NCBI RefSeq assembly: GCF_000745455.1
Contig: NZ_JQJI01000015.1
Location: 1-49,082, forward strand
Direction of reading: 5' to 3'
Source of the DNA: Mesoaciditoga lauensis cd-1655R = DSM 25116
Lineage (GTDB): Bacteria > Thermotogota > Thermotogae > Mesoaciditogales > Mesoaciditogaceae
DNA: 49,082 nt
Shown here one piece after another: positions 1 through 8,403 of this stretch. The translations under genes were made by a program, and so were the position numbers. Positions within the stretch are counted from its first letter, which is position 1. Each line of letters begins with the position of its first letter. The notes beneath the pieces are model-generated. The model saw nothing but the letters and a program-made list of their open reading frames with translations. It did not search any database and was not told where the DNA came from.

Positions 1-222
1 GTGATAAAACGCTACGACAAAGCCACCACTCCATATGAAAGAGTCTTGAATTCCAAAGATGTGTCTCAAGAGAAAAAAGAAGCTCTCAGAGCAATCCATG
101 AAAAACTGGATTTATACGACTTAAAACGTAAGATAGTTAAATGCTCGAACGAGCTTCTGGTGATTCATGAAAAAAAGAAGGCAGAAAGGAGGCGTCTCGA
201 TTCCGTCAAATCACAAATGTAG
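1..222 (+). CDS. Integrase/transposase, C-terminal fragment (cut by window edge)
   Basis: The reading frame is open from base 1 and ends at TAG 220-222, giving 73 residues. The segment TPYERVLNSKDVSQEKKEAL resembles the C-terminal tail of IS481-type integrases, where a TPYQRLL-like motif is followed by a charged helix and a Lys/Arg-rich end. The catalytic DDE core would lie upstream, outside the window, so activity cannot be judged. The stop codon lies inside the first copy of the IS end repeat, as is common for compact insertion sequences. The GTG at base 1 is probably internal and not a start. Confidence 0.6.
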   Translation: MIKRYDKATTPYERVLNSKDVSQEKKEALRAIHEKLDLYDLKRKIVKCSNELLVIHEKKKAERRRLDSVKSQM

Positions 223-274
223 ATTTTATTTTGAGGCAACGAATGCTACTTCCTGTAGATTTTATTTTGAGGCA
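218..274 (+). repeat. Two direct 21-bp IS-end repeats
   Basis: An identical 21-bp motif beginning TGTAGATTTTATTTTGAGG occurs at 218-238 and 254-274, 36 bp apart in the same orientation. Its place directly after the transposase frame suggests tandem transposase-binding sites at the element end. Confidence 0.7.
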
Positions 275-301
275 TCACGGTTCTTTTTGATTGGCAATAG
301 A

Positions 302-331
302 AAAGCGGACTCTCGGGGGAAAGTCCGCTTT
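302..331 (+). terminator. Rho-independent terminator-like hairpin after the IS
   Basis: A perfect 10-bp stem, AAAGCGGACT (302-311) with AGTCCGCTTT (322-331), encloses a G-rich loop and is followed by a short T/A stretch. It could stop transcription leaving the insertion sequence. Confidence 0.55.
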
Positions 332-619
332 CTTAAAAAGATTGTTTAAGGGGGATAGGGGGGTATTTCAATACATTAGACGATGGTTTTTTAAATTGGT
401 TCAAAAATTTTGTTTCTTTTCTAGAATCCCTGATGTGTGTGAAAGTAGCGGCTTGGTTCTCTTCATTTTTATGTGGGTAAAACATGACAAATCTCTATTC
501 TGTCCTTGTAAGTTTGAACAAAGTCATTCAAAGACACCTTGTTATCAAGTAAAAGAACAAGCATACTCGAAGCACTGTCAGGACATATGAACTCATTGTT
601 TTTTCGTTTCTATCAACCC
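332..619. other. Intergenic stretch without a supported gene
   Basis: Short open frames here lack ribosome binding sites and family similarity. The only structure seen is the left arm of the inverted repeat near 455, plus a degenerate match (about 555-590) to the inner part of the 357-bp element at 42792. Confidence 0.5.
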
Positions 620-881
620 TTGAAGCCTTCGTCAAAACATATGAAGACGCCATACAAGATGCGAAATAACAGAGTTGGAGGCACAGGACGTGCCGAGAAA
701 GCGAATCTAACAGGATGTTAGTATGCAGCGGGCTCTGTTATGAGCATCTTGTATGGATATACGTCTGAATCAGTTTTGACAAGGCTTCAAAAAGATTACA
801 CTCACCGCTTGTAAAGCGGTACTAAAATGTCAAAGAATGTCGCTATTCGAAAATAATACCCACACTATCGTGAAGAGAACC
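455..881. repeat. Imperfect inverted repeat flanking structured repeat copy A
   Basis: GGTTCTCTTC followed by GTGTGGGTA-like sequence at 455-478 recurs inverted at about 857-881. A second short inverted pair, ACCTTGTTAT near 537 and ATAACAAGGT near 890, lies nearby. Together they bracket the structured repeat at 620-795 and may be the termini of a decayed element. No target duplication was found. Confidence 0.4.
620..795 (+). repeat. Structured dispersed repeat, copy A
   Basis: Long arms pair at 651-661/745-755 (CATACAAGATG/CATCTTGTATG) and 668-674/733-739 (AACAGAG/CTCTGTT). Inside are hairpin 1 (680-694, GGCAC stem, loop AGGAC), linker GAGAAAGCGAAT (695-706) and hairpin 2 (707-721, CTAACA-GGA-TGTTAG). 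The same architecture recurs at 17891, 24111, 24321, 42792, 47976 and 48366. No open reading frame is implied. Confidence 0.85.
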
Positions 882-1035
882 TTATTTAATAACAAGGTAT
901 TTTGGGATGATTTTTTCAGAACCACAACAACAGGCAAAATAAAGAATTGGCATGTTTTACCCGCGCTAAACTGATGAAAACTATAAATAAACTTAAGGCA
1001 CATCAAGAGTTAAAAGAGTTTGTTAGAGTTCTGTT

Positions 1036-1064
1036 TTGCGTTCAGATTGATTTCTTGCTAATAT
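1036..1064 (+). promoter_or_regulatory. Sigma-70-type promoter for the dusB operon
   Basis: TTGCGT (1036-1041), a 17-bp spacer and TAATAT (1059-1064). The predicted transcript would start about 30 bases before the TTG start of dusB. Confidence 0.55.
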
Positions 1065-1100
1065 ATGTGCAGAAGAATTCTAGAAAAAGGAAGGATAAAT

Positions 1101-2084
1101 TTGAAGATAGTGCTTTCTCCCATGGCAGGTGTTAACGATAAAATTTTTCGAGAACTATGCCTATCCACGGGTGCAGACATAGCTTTCACGGAGATGATAA
1201 GCGTAAACGGCTTAACAAGCAAAAATCGAAAAAGCTATGCGATGATCCCTGATGATCCAAATCACATTGTTCAACTTTTTGGAAAAGATCCAGAGCTTTT
1301 TTTAAAAAGTGCGGAAATGGTGAGAAACAAAAACGGCTCAAATTGGATCGATATAAACGCCGGGTGTCCTGTGAAAAAAGTTGTTAAGCATGGCTACGGT
1401 GCTGCCTTGATGGAAGAACCAAAAAAGATAAGAGAGATCGTTGAAACTTTATCAAAGAACGGATTTAAAGTTTCCATAAAGATCAGGCTTGGGAGAGAAA
1501 AAAATGAAAATTACATTCAAGTGGCACAAGCCGCCTCTGATGGTGGAGCCTTTCTTATTTCCATACATGGGAGAACCGTTGAGCAAGGATATGCAGGAAA
1601 AGCAGATTGGGAAAGTGCGAAGATATTAAAAGAGAAATTTCCAAATGTTAAAATTGGGCTGTCTGGGGATATCTTCACTTACCTTGATGCTTATCATGCG
1701 ATTAAGCAAACGAAAGCTGACTTTTTGCTTGTTGCCAGAGGGGCAATAGGAAATCCATGGATATTTGGAAATATAAAAAGATATTTTGAATCTCAAAACC
1801 CACCTCATGTTGACTTAGAAGAAAGAAAAAGAATATTCAATATTCATTTTGACAAAACAATTGATGAATACGGGATTCATGGTATAATATTTTTCAGGAA
1901 ATTCCTGGTTGCTTATCTTAAAGGCCTACCAAACTCTCATGAAGTGAAGATTGATGCCCTAAAAGAGAGCAACGCCAAGAACGTTAAAAGGATAGTTAAC
2001 AGTTTTTTTGATAAACTCATCTCATGCGAACAAGGAGGCGTTGAACGTGGAAACATTGAAGGTCAGTTCAAAATCCAATCCTAA
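1101..2084 (+). CDS. dusB: tRNA-dihydrouridine synthase, DusB type
   Basis: Flavoenzyme that reduces uridine to dihydrouridine in tRNA loops using NAD(P)H. The start is TTG at 1101, behind GGAAGGA at 1089-1095; an upstream ATG at 1065 lacks such a site. This gives 327 residues, normal for the family. The protein begins MKIVLSPMAGV, the typical FMN-barrel opening. The active-site motif INAGCPVKKVV carries the catalytic Cys (about residue 89). SIHGRTVEQGYAGKADW, GLSGDI and LLVARGAIGNPW are the usual phosphate- and tRNA-contact motifs. It is the first gene of a four-gene unit, and its last 38 bases overlap spoVS. The exact target uridine cannot be read from sequence. Confidence 0.93.
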   Translation: MKIVLSPMAGVNDKIFRELCLSTGADIAFTEMISVNGLTSKNRKSYAMIPDDPNHIVQLFGKDPELFLKSAEMVRNKNGSNWIDINAGCPVKKVVKHGYGAALMEEPKKIREIVETLSKNGFKVSIKIRLGREKNENYIQVAQAASDGGAFLISIHGRTVEQGYAGKADWESAKILKEKFPNVKIGLSGDIFTYLDAYHAIKQTKADFLLVARGAIGNPWIFGNIKRYFESQNPPHVDLEERKRIFNIHFDKTIDEYGIHGIIFFRKFLVAYLKGLPNSHEVKIDALKESNAKNVKRIVNSFFDKLISCEQGGVERGNIEGQFKIQS

Positions 2085-2340
2085 CTCAGTGGCGGGAGCA
2101 ATTGCAGGTGCACTGGGAAAGGAGCCTATGGTCGAATTGCAGGCTATCGGGGCAGGAGCCGTAAACCAAGCGGTTAAAGCCGTAGCGGTAGCACGCCGCT
2201 TTTTGAACGAAAGCGGTAAGGACATCGGAATGATTCCAGGCTTCGTCGATATCGAAATAGGAGGAGAAAAAAGAACGGGTATATCGATAAAAGTTTTTGT
2301 CGTGGGAGAGGAAAACGAATCATCCAGCGAAGAAAAGTAA
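2047..2340 (+). CDS. spoVS: Stage V sporulation protein S (SpoVS/Alba-like)
   Basis: Small Alba-fold protein, 97 residues. In Bacillus SpoVS affects septation and spore coat assembly; in non-sporulating lineages such as Thermotogota and Deinococcus its role is not settled, with nucleic-acid binding presumed. The sequence METLKVSSKSNPNSVAGAIA and the following IGAGAVNQAVKAVAVAR are near-consensus for SpoVS. I chose GTG 2047 because AAGGAGG (2032-2038) precedes it by 8 bases and the product then begins at the family N-terminus. A longer start at 2008 lies deep in dusB. The C-terminal 12-residue acidic tail (ENESSSEEK) is an extension beyond the core fold. Confidence 0.92.
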   Translation: METLKVSSKSNPNSVAGAIAGALGKEPMVELQAIGAGAVNQAVKAVAVARRFLNESGKDIGMIPGFVDIEIGGEKRTGISIKVFVVGEENESSSEEK

Positions 2341-2346
2341 TTAAAG

Positions 2347-2607
2347 ATGGAAGTTCTTCAAAAAGAGATAAATGAAATTGTAAGATCCTGCGCCGAGGAT
2401 GAAAACCTGCGGCGCATTGTTTTAAGCATCCATAACATGAAAAAAGCGGAAAGGGAAGAATTTTCCCAAAAAATGAAGGTCTATTTCTCAACACAAAAAT
2501 CTTCTGTGGATGCCCAAGCATATAGGTTTTTCAGTCTTTTGTTAAAAGATGACGTGAGAATTTTAGTTGTAGAACGACTAAAAGGAAAGTTAGAGAAAGG
2601 AAGTTAA
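2347..2607 (+). CDS. Small conserved-looking protein of unknown function
   Basis: An 86-residue soluble, charged, mostly helical protein starting MEVLQKEINEIVRSC. I recognise no family. It begins 6 bases after the spoVS stop with only a weak ribosome binding site, so it is probably translationally coupled, and it ends 4 bases before the DUF1385 gene. The tight packing and good codon texture support a real gene. Residues 18-60 contain regularly spaced charged and hydrophobic positions suggesting a helical hairpin. No Cys-pair, nucleotide-binding or membrane motif is visible. Confidence 0.7.
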   Translation: MEVLQKEINEIVRSCAEDENLRRIVLSIHNMKKAEREEFSQKMKVYFSTQKSSVDAQAYRFFSLLLKDDVRILVVERLKGKLEKGS

Positions 2608-2611
2608 AGAA

Positions 2612-3577
2612 ATGCCAGATTATCCAAAAGGCTTAAGCGTCGGTGGACAAGCCGTGATAGAAGGCGTCATGATGAAAGGGCTTAAAACCGTTGTGGCCGT
2701 GCGGAGGCCTAGCGGGGAGATAGTTGTTTCGGATTATGGCGGAATGGAAAGGCCGAAGGGATGGAAGGGTTGGCCGTTCATAAGGGGAAACTTTGTACTC
2801 TACGATGCGCTGGTAACCGGCATAAGGGCTCTGAATTTTTCTGCCAACATGTCTGGTGAAGAAACTGAGAAATTGACCACAAAAGATATCATCTTATCGT
2901 TGCTGATTGCCTTTGCTTTTGCGGTAGGGTTATTTTCTATTTTACCCGTGTTGGTGACTTCGCTGTTTAAACCGTTGAGAGAAAATGGAATGCTGTTCGC
3001 CCTTGTAGAAGGAACCATTCGAACGGTCATTCTCTTGTTGTATATATGGATCATAGCTTTTATTCCAGACATAAAACGCGTTTTTCAATATCATGGAGCT
3101 GAGCACAAATCCGTTTACACTTACGAAGCCAACGAAGAGTTAACCGTGGAGAATGCTAGAAAGTATTCCACTTTGCATCCAAGATGCGGAACTAGTTTTC
3201 TGATGATCACCATGGTTGCCGCCATAATAGTTTTTAGCATACTTGGTGCTTTCGGTCCTATGTCCATTTGGTGGAAAATGTTCTGGAGGGTCGTTCTCAT
3301 TCCGGTGGTAGCTGGGTTGGCATATGAATTTCAGCGTTTTACCGCCAAACATTTGGACAACATTTTCGTAAAACCTTTAGCCATGCCAGGTTTATGGCTT
3401 CAAAAGCTGACAACAAAAGAACCGGATGACAGTCAGTTAGAAGTTGGATTAGTTTCGCTTAAAGCCGCTTTAAACCTTGAGTGGAGAGATAAAAAAGGCG
3501 AAAACGAAACAGATGATGAAAAAGAAAAGATAATAGAAATAGAAAGCTCCGTTGAAAAAGAAAAAGAGAACGCGTAA
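2612..3577 (+). CDS. DUF1385 family membrane protein (YqhQ-like)
   Basis: Integral membrane protein of 321 residues, function unknown. Family landmarks are present: GGQAVIEGVMMKG near the N-terminus, YHGAEHKSVYTYE in the middle and HPRCGTSFL after it. The conserved His/Glu/Cys residues have suggested metal binding, but no reaction is established. Hydrophobic segments lie at about residues 88-152 and 193-240, and the C-terminus is a long charged Glu/Lys tail. The start ATG follows AAAGGAAG. The stop codon lies in the loop of the downstream terminator, so this gene closes the dusB operon. Confidence 0.88.
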   Translation: MPDYPKGLSVGGQAVIEGVMMKGLKTVVAVRRPSGEIVVSDYGGMERPKGWKGWPFIRGNFVLYDALVTGIRALNFSANMSGEETEKLTTKDIILSLLIAFAFAVGLFSILPVLVTSLFKPLRENGMLFALVEGTIRTVILLLYIWIIAFIPDIKRVFQYHGAEHKSVYTYEANEELTVENARKYSTLHPRCGTSFLMITMVAAIIVFSILGAFGPMSIWWKMFWRVVLIPVVAGLAYEFQRFTAKHLDNIFVKPLAMPGLWLQKLTTKEPDDSQLEVGLVSLKAALNLEWRDKKGENETDDEKEKIIEIESSVEKEKENA

Positions 3578-3590
3578 ACGTTCTCTTTTT
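3561..3590. terminator. Bidirectional intrinsic terminator between DUF1385 gene and gdhA
   Basis: A perfect 12-bp stem, AAAAAGAGAACG (3561-3572) and CGTTCTCTTTTT (3579-3590), has a 6-base loop and T/A tracts on both sides. The DUF1385 stop codon is in the loop. It separates converging genes. Confidence 0.85.
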
Positions 3591-3610
3591 CTTTTGATAT
3601 TTAACCTCAA

Positions 3611-4861
3611 TCAAGGGAAAATTCCACGGAGTCTGGTAGCAGTGGCAACCTTGTTGATAGCCACTATGTAAGATGCCGTCCTCATATCTGTTTTGTATTC
3701 TTCACGTGCTGTTGCGCTGTCTTTGAAAGCGTTCTTCATTGCTTTGTCAAGTGCCTTTCTGACATCTTCGAGATCCCAGAAGTAGGAATAAAGGCCTTGT
3801 ACCCATTCAAAGTAAGAAACGGTAACGCCACCTGCGTTTGAAAGAAAATCTGGAACGAGGTGAATACCTTTCGATCTCAAAATCGCATCTGCTTCAGGAG
3901 TGGTTGGACCGTTTGCTGCTTCGACTATGAGTTTTGCTTTCACTTTATCAGCGTTATCTTCTCTTATGGTTCTTTCCAAAGCTGCTGGGATAAGTACATC
4001 AACGTCTAATTCAAGCAATTCTTCATTTGTTATCTTTTGAGCGTTGAATCCTTCCAAACTCTTATGGGCTGTAACGTATTCAAAGGCTTCCTTAACGTTT
4101 ATTCCATCTGGATTGTAGTATCCACCGGTTATATCGCTTATCGCGACTATTTTTGCGCCGTATTCTTCACCGAGGATAAGCGCGGTGTAAGAACCAACGT
4201 TACCAAAACCTTGTACGGCAACCGTTTTTCCTTTTATTTCATCACCCAAGAAGTATTTGCTTGCTTCATTTGTAATAATGCTGACGCCTCTTCCTGTTGC
4301 CTCTGGCCTTCCAAGAGAACCTCCCAATTCCAGTGGCTTTCCGGTAACTATTCCCAATGTTGAGCGTCCTTCTCCCATGGAATAGGTATCAAGGAACCAG
4401 GACATAATTTGAGCGTTGGTGTTGACATCTGGAGCTGGTATATCCGTTTCAGGGCCAATGAAAGGTGAAATTTCAGAGAAGTACCTTCTGGACATTCTTT
4501 CAAGTTCACCAGTGGATAATTCGTTAGGATCAACCTTAACTCCACCTTTTGCTCCGCCATATGGTATGCCAGCAACCGCACATTTCCATGTCATAAGGAA
4601 GGAAAGAGTTTTTATCTCGTCTTCGTTTACGTTAGGATGATACCTAACTCCTCCCTTTGCTGGTCCTCTTGCTATGTTGTGTTGATAGCGGTATCCTGTG
4701 AAAACTCTTATGGAACCGTCATCCATTTTCACTGGAAATTGAACTCTTATTCCTCTTTTGTGCGAGGACAACACTTGACGCATTCCGTCGTCCAATTTCA
4801 TCAAGTCTGCCGCCCTGTTGAATTGGGTCAAAGCATCCTCGAATAAACCTTTGTTTGCCAT
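3611..4861 (-). CDS. gdhA: Glutamate dehydrogenase
   Basis: Interconverts glutamate with 2-oxoglutarate and ammonia using NAD(P). At 416 residues it matches the hexameric Thermotoga/Bacillus class. The substrate-binding segment GIPYGGAKGGV contains the catalytic Lys (about residue 105), PAPDVNT carries the conserved Asp, and the Rossmann loop GFGNVG is at about 218-223. The ATG start is preceded by GAGGAGG. It appears monocistronic: convergent on the DUF1385 gene and separated upstream from the decarboxylase gene by 600 bp. Coenzyme preference cannot be settled from sequence. It probably supports nitrogen assimilation or amino-acid fermentation. Confidence 0.97.
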   Translation of the reverse strand: MANKGLFEDALTQFNRAADLMKLDDGMRQVLSSHKRGIRVQFPVKMDDGSIRVFTGYRYQHNIARGPAKGGVRYHPNVNEDEIKTLSFLMTWKCAVAGIPYGGAKGGVKVDPNELSTGELERMSRRYFSEISPFIGPETDIPAPDVNTNAQIMSWFLDTYSMGEGRSTLGIVTGKPLELGGSLGRPEATGRGVSIITNEASKYFLGDEIKGKTVAVQGFGNVGSYTALILGEEYGAKIVAISDITGGYYNPDGINVKEAFEYVTAHKSLEGFNAQKITNEELLELDVDVLIPAALERTIREDNADKVKAKLIVEAANGPTTPEADAILRSKGIHLVPDFLSNAGGVTVSYFEWVQGLYSYFWDLEDVRKALDKAMKNAFKDSATAREEYKTDMRTASYIVAINKVATATRLRGIFP

Positions 4862-5026
4862 TGCGCAACCTCCTCATTCAGTTGGTGAATTCCAAGTTCA
4901 CATTGATTTTAACGCTTTTTGAATAAAAAAACTCTAACTTAGGGATTACTTTATAGTAAGAAGGGTTTTCACTTTCAGCAAAAATTAACATGAACATCTT
5001 TTTTTGGAAATAAATAAGAAGAGGGA

Positions 5027-5098
5027 ATGGTGAACAGTGAGCCGTAAGTAGTGAGAAGTGAAAGTTGTAAATAGCGAATATAGTGAATGACGAGTGTT
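5027..5098 (+). repeat. Degenerate heptad tract (GTGAACA/GTGAGYA-like)
   Basis: Tandem, imperfect 7-base units such as GTGAACA, GTGAGCC, GTAAGTA and GTGAGAA run for about 70 bp with no coding frame. Similar tracts occur beside the structured repeats elsewhere in the window. The rest of 4862-5195 shows nothing I can support. Confidence 0.55.
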
Positions 5099-5195
5099 AG
5101 GAAACAAGAAACTGTGATATCCTGGCATTCAGTATCCTCTCAAGCCTGGCTTGGAATTAACAGAGTTGCTTTCCAAATAATTCTGTTCCTAGAAA

Positions 5196-5276
5196 CTCAT
5201 ATGTTCTGACAAGTACTTCGAGAGTGGGATTTAACCCCTTTTTGAAATACCTTGTAACATTGACGCACAACATGAG
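5196..5276 (-). mobile_element. Truncated end of the 357-bp inverted-repeat element
   Basis: On the minus strand this is the left 80 bp of the element found at 42792-43148: it reads inward from CTCATGTTGTGCGTCAATG through TACTTGTCAGAACATATGAG. The other end is missing and I see no target duplication, so it is a relic. Confidence 0.7.
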
Positions 5277-5394
5277 TTAAAAGCAGAAACACAAAAAGCC
5301 GATATTTACCGCACTTTCCTTACGCAAAGTTGTAAAAATGTGGCCTTTCAACCAATGGAAATGGATTTTTCTTACAAAATTAACCCAAAAGCGA

Positions 5395-5424
5395 TTAAAG
5401 TCGTAACACATCTAATACTATGAT
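5395..5424 (+). promoter_or_regulatory. Candidate promoter for the decarboxylase gene
   Basis: TTAAAG (5395-5400), an 18-bp spacer and TATGAT (5419-5424), about 40 bp before the start codon. The -35 box is weak. Confidence 0.4.
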
Positions 5425-5463
5425 TTGTCGAATTCTTATCATTAGCAAGCGAGGTGGGGCAAG

Positions 5464-6627
5464 ATGAAAATCACGGAAAAAGTACGTTCTATATCCAGAA
5501 AGGCAAAAACACCATTTGTACTCATGGATCTTGGCATCGTTGAAGACAACTATCGCAGGCTGAAAAATGCCATACCGGATGTTAGGATTTTTTACGCCGT
5601 TAAGTCTAATTCTCATGAGCGTATTGTGAATAAACTCCATGATTTAGGCTCATCTTTTGATGTTGCTTCAAAAGGCGAAATAGAAAAACTGCTTGGCTTA
5701 GGTATAAATCCATCTATGATGAGTTTTGGCAACACGATAAAGAAAGAAGAAGATATAAAGTTCGCATATGAGAACGGCATAGACCTTTTTGCGGCTGATG
5801 CTGAAATGGAACTTGAAAAAATAGCAAGAAATGCCCCACATTCCAAGGTTTATTTCAGACTTGCAATGGGAGAAACGGACAGCGATTGGCCTCTCTCAAA
5901 GAAGTTTGGTACAAACATAGAGCATGTTAAAGATCTTGTGGTTTACGGAGCCAAATTGGGATTACAACCTGTTGGTGTTTCATTCCACGTTGGTTCACAA
6001 TGCTACGATAAATACAGTTGGCAAGTTGCCCTTATGAAAGTCGCCGACATTTTTTGGTTTGCCCGCCTTCAAGGGATAAAAATGAACATCATAAATTTGG
6101 GCGGTGGAATGCCTGTAAAGTATATACGTAACATCCCAACTGTTGAAGAAATAGGAGAAGTCATCAACGAAAGTATAGAAGAATACTTCAACTTTATGGA
6201 TAGGCCCACCCTTTTCATAGAACCGGGAAGATCAATGGTTGGAAATGCAGGCATACTCGTTTCACGCGTCATCTTAAGATCCAAAAAAGATATGACAAAC
6301 TGGGTTTACTTGGATGCAGGTGTTTTTCATGGGCTGATGGAAACAATTGAAGACTTAAGATATAAGATTGTCGTTGACGGTAAAGAAGATCACGCCAAAA
6401 GAGTCTTCACCTTGGCAGGTCCAACTTGCGACAGCGTCGATGTCATCTACGATGAAGTAGAGCTACCAGAAGATATAACGCTCAATGACATTGTGTACTT
6501 TGTGAACGCAGGGGCTTACACGGTGGATTACAGCACCAACTTCAATGGCATCGAAGGGCCAAATGAAATATTCATGGAAGATCTGCCCGAAGTAATAGAA
6601 GAAGAACTTGTTGAAGAAAACGTGTAA
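5464..6627 (+). CDS. PLP-dependent ornithine/lysine-type decarboxylase (fold type III)
   Basis: Alanine-racemase-fold decarboxylase of 387 residues, probably making putrescine or cadaverine from ornithine or lysine for polyamine synthesis. PLP Lys47 lies in YAVKSN, the phosphate-binding EPGR starts at residue 253, and the catalytic Cys322 from the partner subunit is in GPTCDSVD. GAYTVDY near the end matches eukaryotic-type ornithine decarboxylase rather than diaminopimelate decarboxylase. The ATG start follows AGGTGGGG. It appears to be transcribed alone. Substrate choice depends on the specificity helix and cannot be fixed here; carboxynorspermidine decarboxylase is less likely. Confidence 0.85.
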   Translation: MKITEKVRSISRKAKTPFVLMDLGIVEDNYRRLKNAIPDVRIFYAVKSNSHERIVNKLHDLGSSFDVASKGEIEKLLGLGINPSMMSFGNTIKKEEDIKFAYENGIDLFAADAEMELEKIARNAPHSKVYFRLAMGETDSDWPLSKKFGTNIEHVKDLVVYGAKLGLQPVGVSFHVGSQCYDKYSWQVALMKVADIFWFARLQGIKMNIINLGGGMPVKYIRNIPTVEEIGEVINESIEEYFNFMDRPTLFIEPGRSMVGNAGILVSRVILRSKKDMTNWVYLDAGVFHGLMETIEDLRYKIVVDGKEDHAKRVFTLAGPTCDSVDVIYDEVELPEDITLNDIVYFVNAGAYTVDYSTNFNGIEGPNEIFMEDLPEVIEEELVEENV

Positions 6628-6661
6628 AATTTGCGTTTTCTGGCTTAATGAGTTAAAATAG

Positions 6662-6967
<306 letters not shown>

Positions 6968-6974
6968 CAACTCT

Positions 6975-6999
6975 AAGGGCGGGAATATTTCCCGCCCTT
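6975..6999 (+). terminator. Hairpin after ferredoxin
   Basis: An 11-bp perfect stem, AAGGGCGGGAA (6975-6985) and TTCCCGCCCTT (6989-6999), with a 3-base loop. There is no clear T-tract, so it may act as an mRNA 3' stabiliser as much as a terminator. Confidence 0.6.
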
Positions 7000-7072
7000 C
7001 ACATGAAAAAACAAATTCATAAATAAATTTTTCAAGTAGGATATGCTTGAGTTAGGAAAGGAGAGCAACACG

Positions 7073-7264
7073 ATGTCAAAGAAATGTGATATATGCGGTA
7101 GAAGCGTTTCCACAGGAAACAACGTTAGCCACTCCCACAAGAAAACCAAAAGAACTTTTAAGCCAAACCTTCAGCCCGTCAAAGTTGTTGGAGAAGACGG
7201 GAAAATAAAGCGTTTAATGGTTTGCACAAGATGCCTTAAATCTGGTAAAGTCCAAAGGGCTTAA
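7073..7264 (+). CDS. rpmB: 50S ribosomal protein L28
   Basis: Component of the large ribosomal subunit, 63 residues. [20 protein letters not shown] is diagnostic. The two CxxC pairs (CDIC near the start and CTRC near the end) make this the zinc-binding form. ATG 7073 is preceded by AAAGGAGAG; the longer open frame from 7043 would add residues outside the family. It heads the run of same-strand genes to 15502 and ends 2 bases before alr, suggesting coupled expression. Confidence 0.96.
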   Translation: MSKKCDICGRSVSTGNNVSHSHKKTKRTFKPNLQPVKVVGEDGKIKRLMVCTRCLKSGKVQRA

Positions 7265-7266
7265 TC

Positions 7267-8403
7267 TTGGCCAAAGGTATGTCTGAAAGAAATTTGAGAA
7301 ATACGTATGCGGAGGTAAATGTTACACGATTCCTCCGCAATATTTTTAAACTCTCAAAGAAAATCAACATGCCGCTGGCACCTGTATTGAAAGCTAATGC
7401 CTACGGGCATGGAGCAATACAATTGGCCAAAGCTTGCGAAGAAAGTAAGGCGGGATTTATCATAGTTGCATTTTTAGAAGAGGCCATTCAATTGAGAGAA
7501 GCTGGCATTGCCCTTCCCATCCTCGTTTTGAATTATTTTGATCCGAAATATGCACGGGAGGCTTTAAAATACGATATTTCTATAACGTCTTTTTCCATGG
7601 AGCAAATGAGGGAGATCGTCAAATACCTTGACGGTTCAGCTAAAAAGTTGCGTGTCCATATGAATGTAGATACCGGCATGTCGCGATTGGGAACAAGGGA
7701 AAAAGCTTTGGAATTGTACGATTTTCTCCTCAGCAAAGATGAGGTACTTCTTGAAGGGGTTTACACTCATCTCGTGTCAGCAGACGATCCGGATGATCCC
7801 ATGAATTCTCAACAAGTAACGGAATTCAAAGCTTTTTTGAAAAAATTGCCTCAAAAGCCTCAATACGTGCATATGTGCAACAGCGCAGGAAGCGCTTTTC
7901 TAAATGAATGCGTCGGAAATATGGCAAGAGTTGGAATAGCTTTGTACGGTCTTCAACCTTCATCTAAATTTTTCATCGACTACATTCAACCTGTTATGAG
8001 TTTACATTCCACGATCGCTGAGATAAAAACTCTGAAAAAAGGTCAAGGTGTGGGATACAATCACATATACATTGCCGAAATCACGAAGAAGATCGCGGTG
8101 ATACCCATAGGGTACGCCGATGGTGTACCGCGAGCCCTTTCAAACAAGGGGGAAGTTTTAATAAAAGGGAAAAGGGCAAAAATACTGGGAAGAGTAAGTA
8201 TGGATCAAATGACGGTAGACATTTCTCAAATAGATGATGTTAGAATTGGTGATGATGTGGTAATATTTGGAAAAAGCGGGGATGAAGAAATAAGGGTAGA
8301 AGAAATTGCCGAAAAAGCCGGTACCGTCAACTACGAAATCGTGTGTGGCATATCCCCAAGAGTACCGAGAATATATGTAAGGGAAAGCGGTGTTTCAATG
8401 TGA
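7267..8403 (+). CDS. alr: Alanine racemase
   Basis: PLP enzyme interconverting L- and D-alanine for peptidoglycan, 378 residues. PLP Lys42 lies in VLKANAYGHG. The second catalytic residue, Tyr264, is in GVGYNHIY. IPIGYADG and GRVSMDQ are conserved phosphate and active-site motifs. I chose TTG 7267 because AAAGGG lies 7 bases upstream, whereas ATG 7279 lacks a spaced ribosome binding site. It follows rpmB by 2 bases and overlaps the next gene by 4 bases (GTGA). Confidence 0.95.
   Translation: MAKGMSERNLRNTYAEVNVTRFLRNIFKLSKKINMPLAPVLKANAYGHGAIQLAKACEESKAGFIIVAFLEEAIQLREAGIALPILVLNYFDPKYAREALKYDISITSFSMEQMREIVKYLDGSAKKLRVHMNVDTGMSRLGTREKALELYDFLLSKDEVLLEGVYTHLVSADDPDDPMNSQQVTEFKAFLKKLPQKPQYVHMCNSAGSAFLNECVGNMARVGIALYGLQPSSKFFIDYIQPVMSLHSTIAEIKTLKKGQGVGYNHIYIAEITKKIAVIPIGYADGVPRALSNKGEVLIKGKRAKILGRVSMDQMTVDISQIDDVRIGDDVVIFGKSGDEEIRVEEIAEKAGTVNYEIVCGISPRVPRIYVRESGVSM

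Larger units (their letters stand above)
1..274 (+). mobile_element. Right end of an integrase-type insertion sequence
   Basis: The left window edge cuts an insertion sequence. It holds the last part of a DDE integrase-like transposase, followed at once by two direct copies of a 21-bp motif (218-238 and 254-274) that look like transposase-binding end repeats. Resemblance to IS481-like integrase elements is from memory of the family. The outer boundary is inferred to lie just after the second repeat. The left half is outside the window. Confidence 0.6.

Noticed and set aside
651-755. Hammerhead or other self-cleaving ribozyme in the structured repeat
   Set aside because: The junction lacks the CUGANGA and GAAA arrangement of hammerheads, and no other ribozyme core is evident.
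947-1135. Open frame before dusB
   Set aside because: It overlaps the dusB promoter and start, lacks a ribosome binding site and has no family similarity.
5027-5098. CRISPR array
   Set aside because: The repeated unit is 7 bases, degenerate and without spacers; no cas genes are in the window.
5464-6627. Diaminopimelate decarboxylase (lysA)
   Set aside because: Motifs GPTCDSVD and GAYTVDY and the neighbourhood fit ornithine/lysine decarboxylase better, and the typical lysA substrate motifs are not seen.
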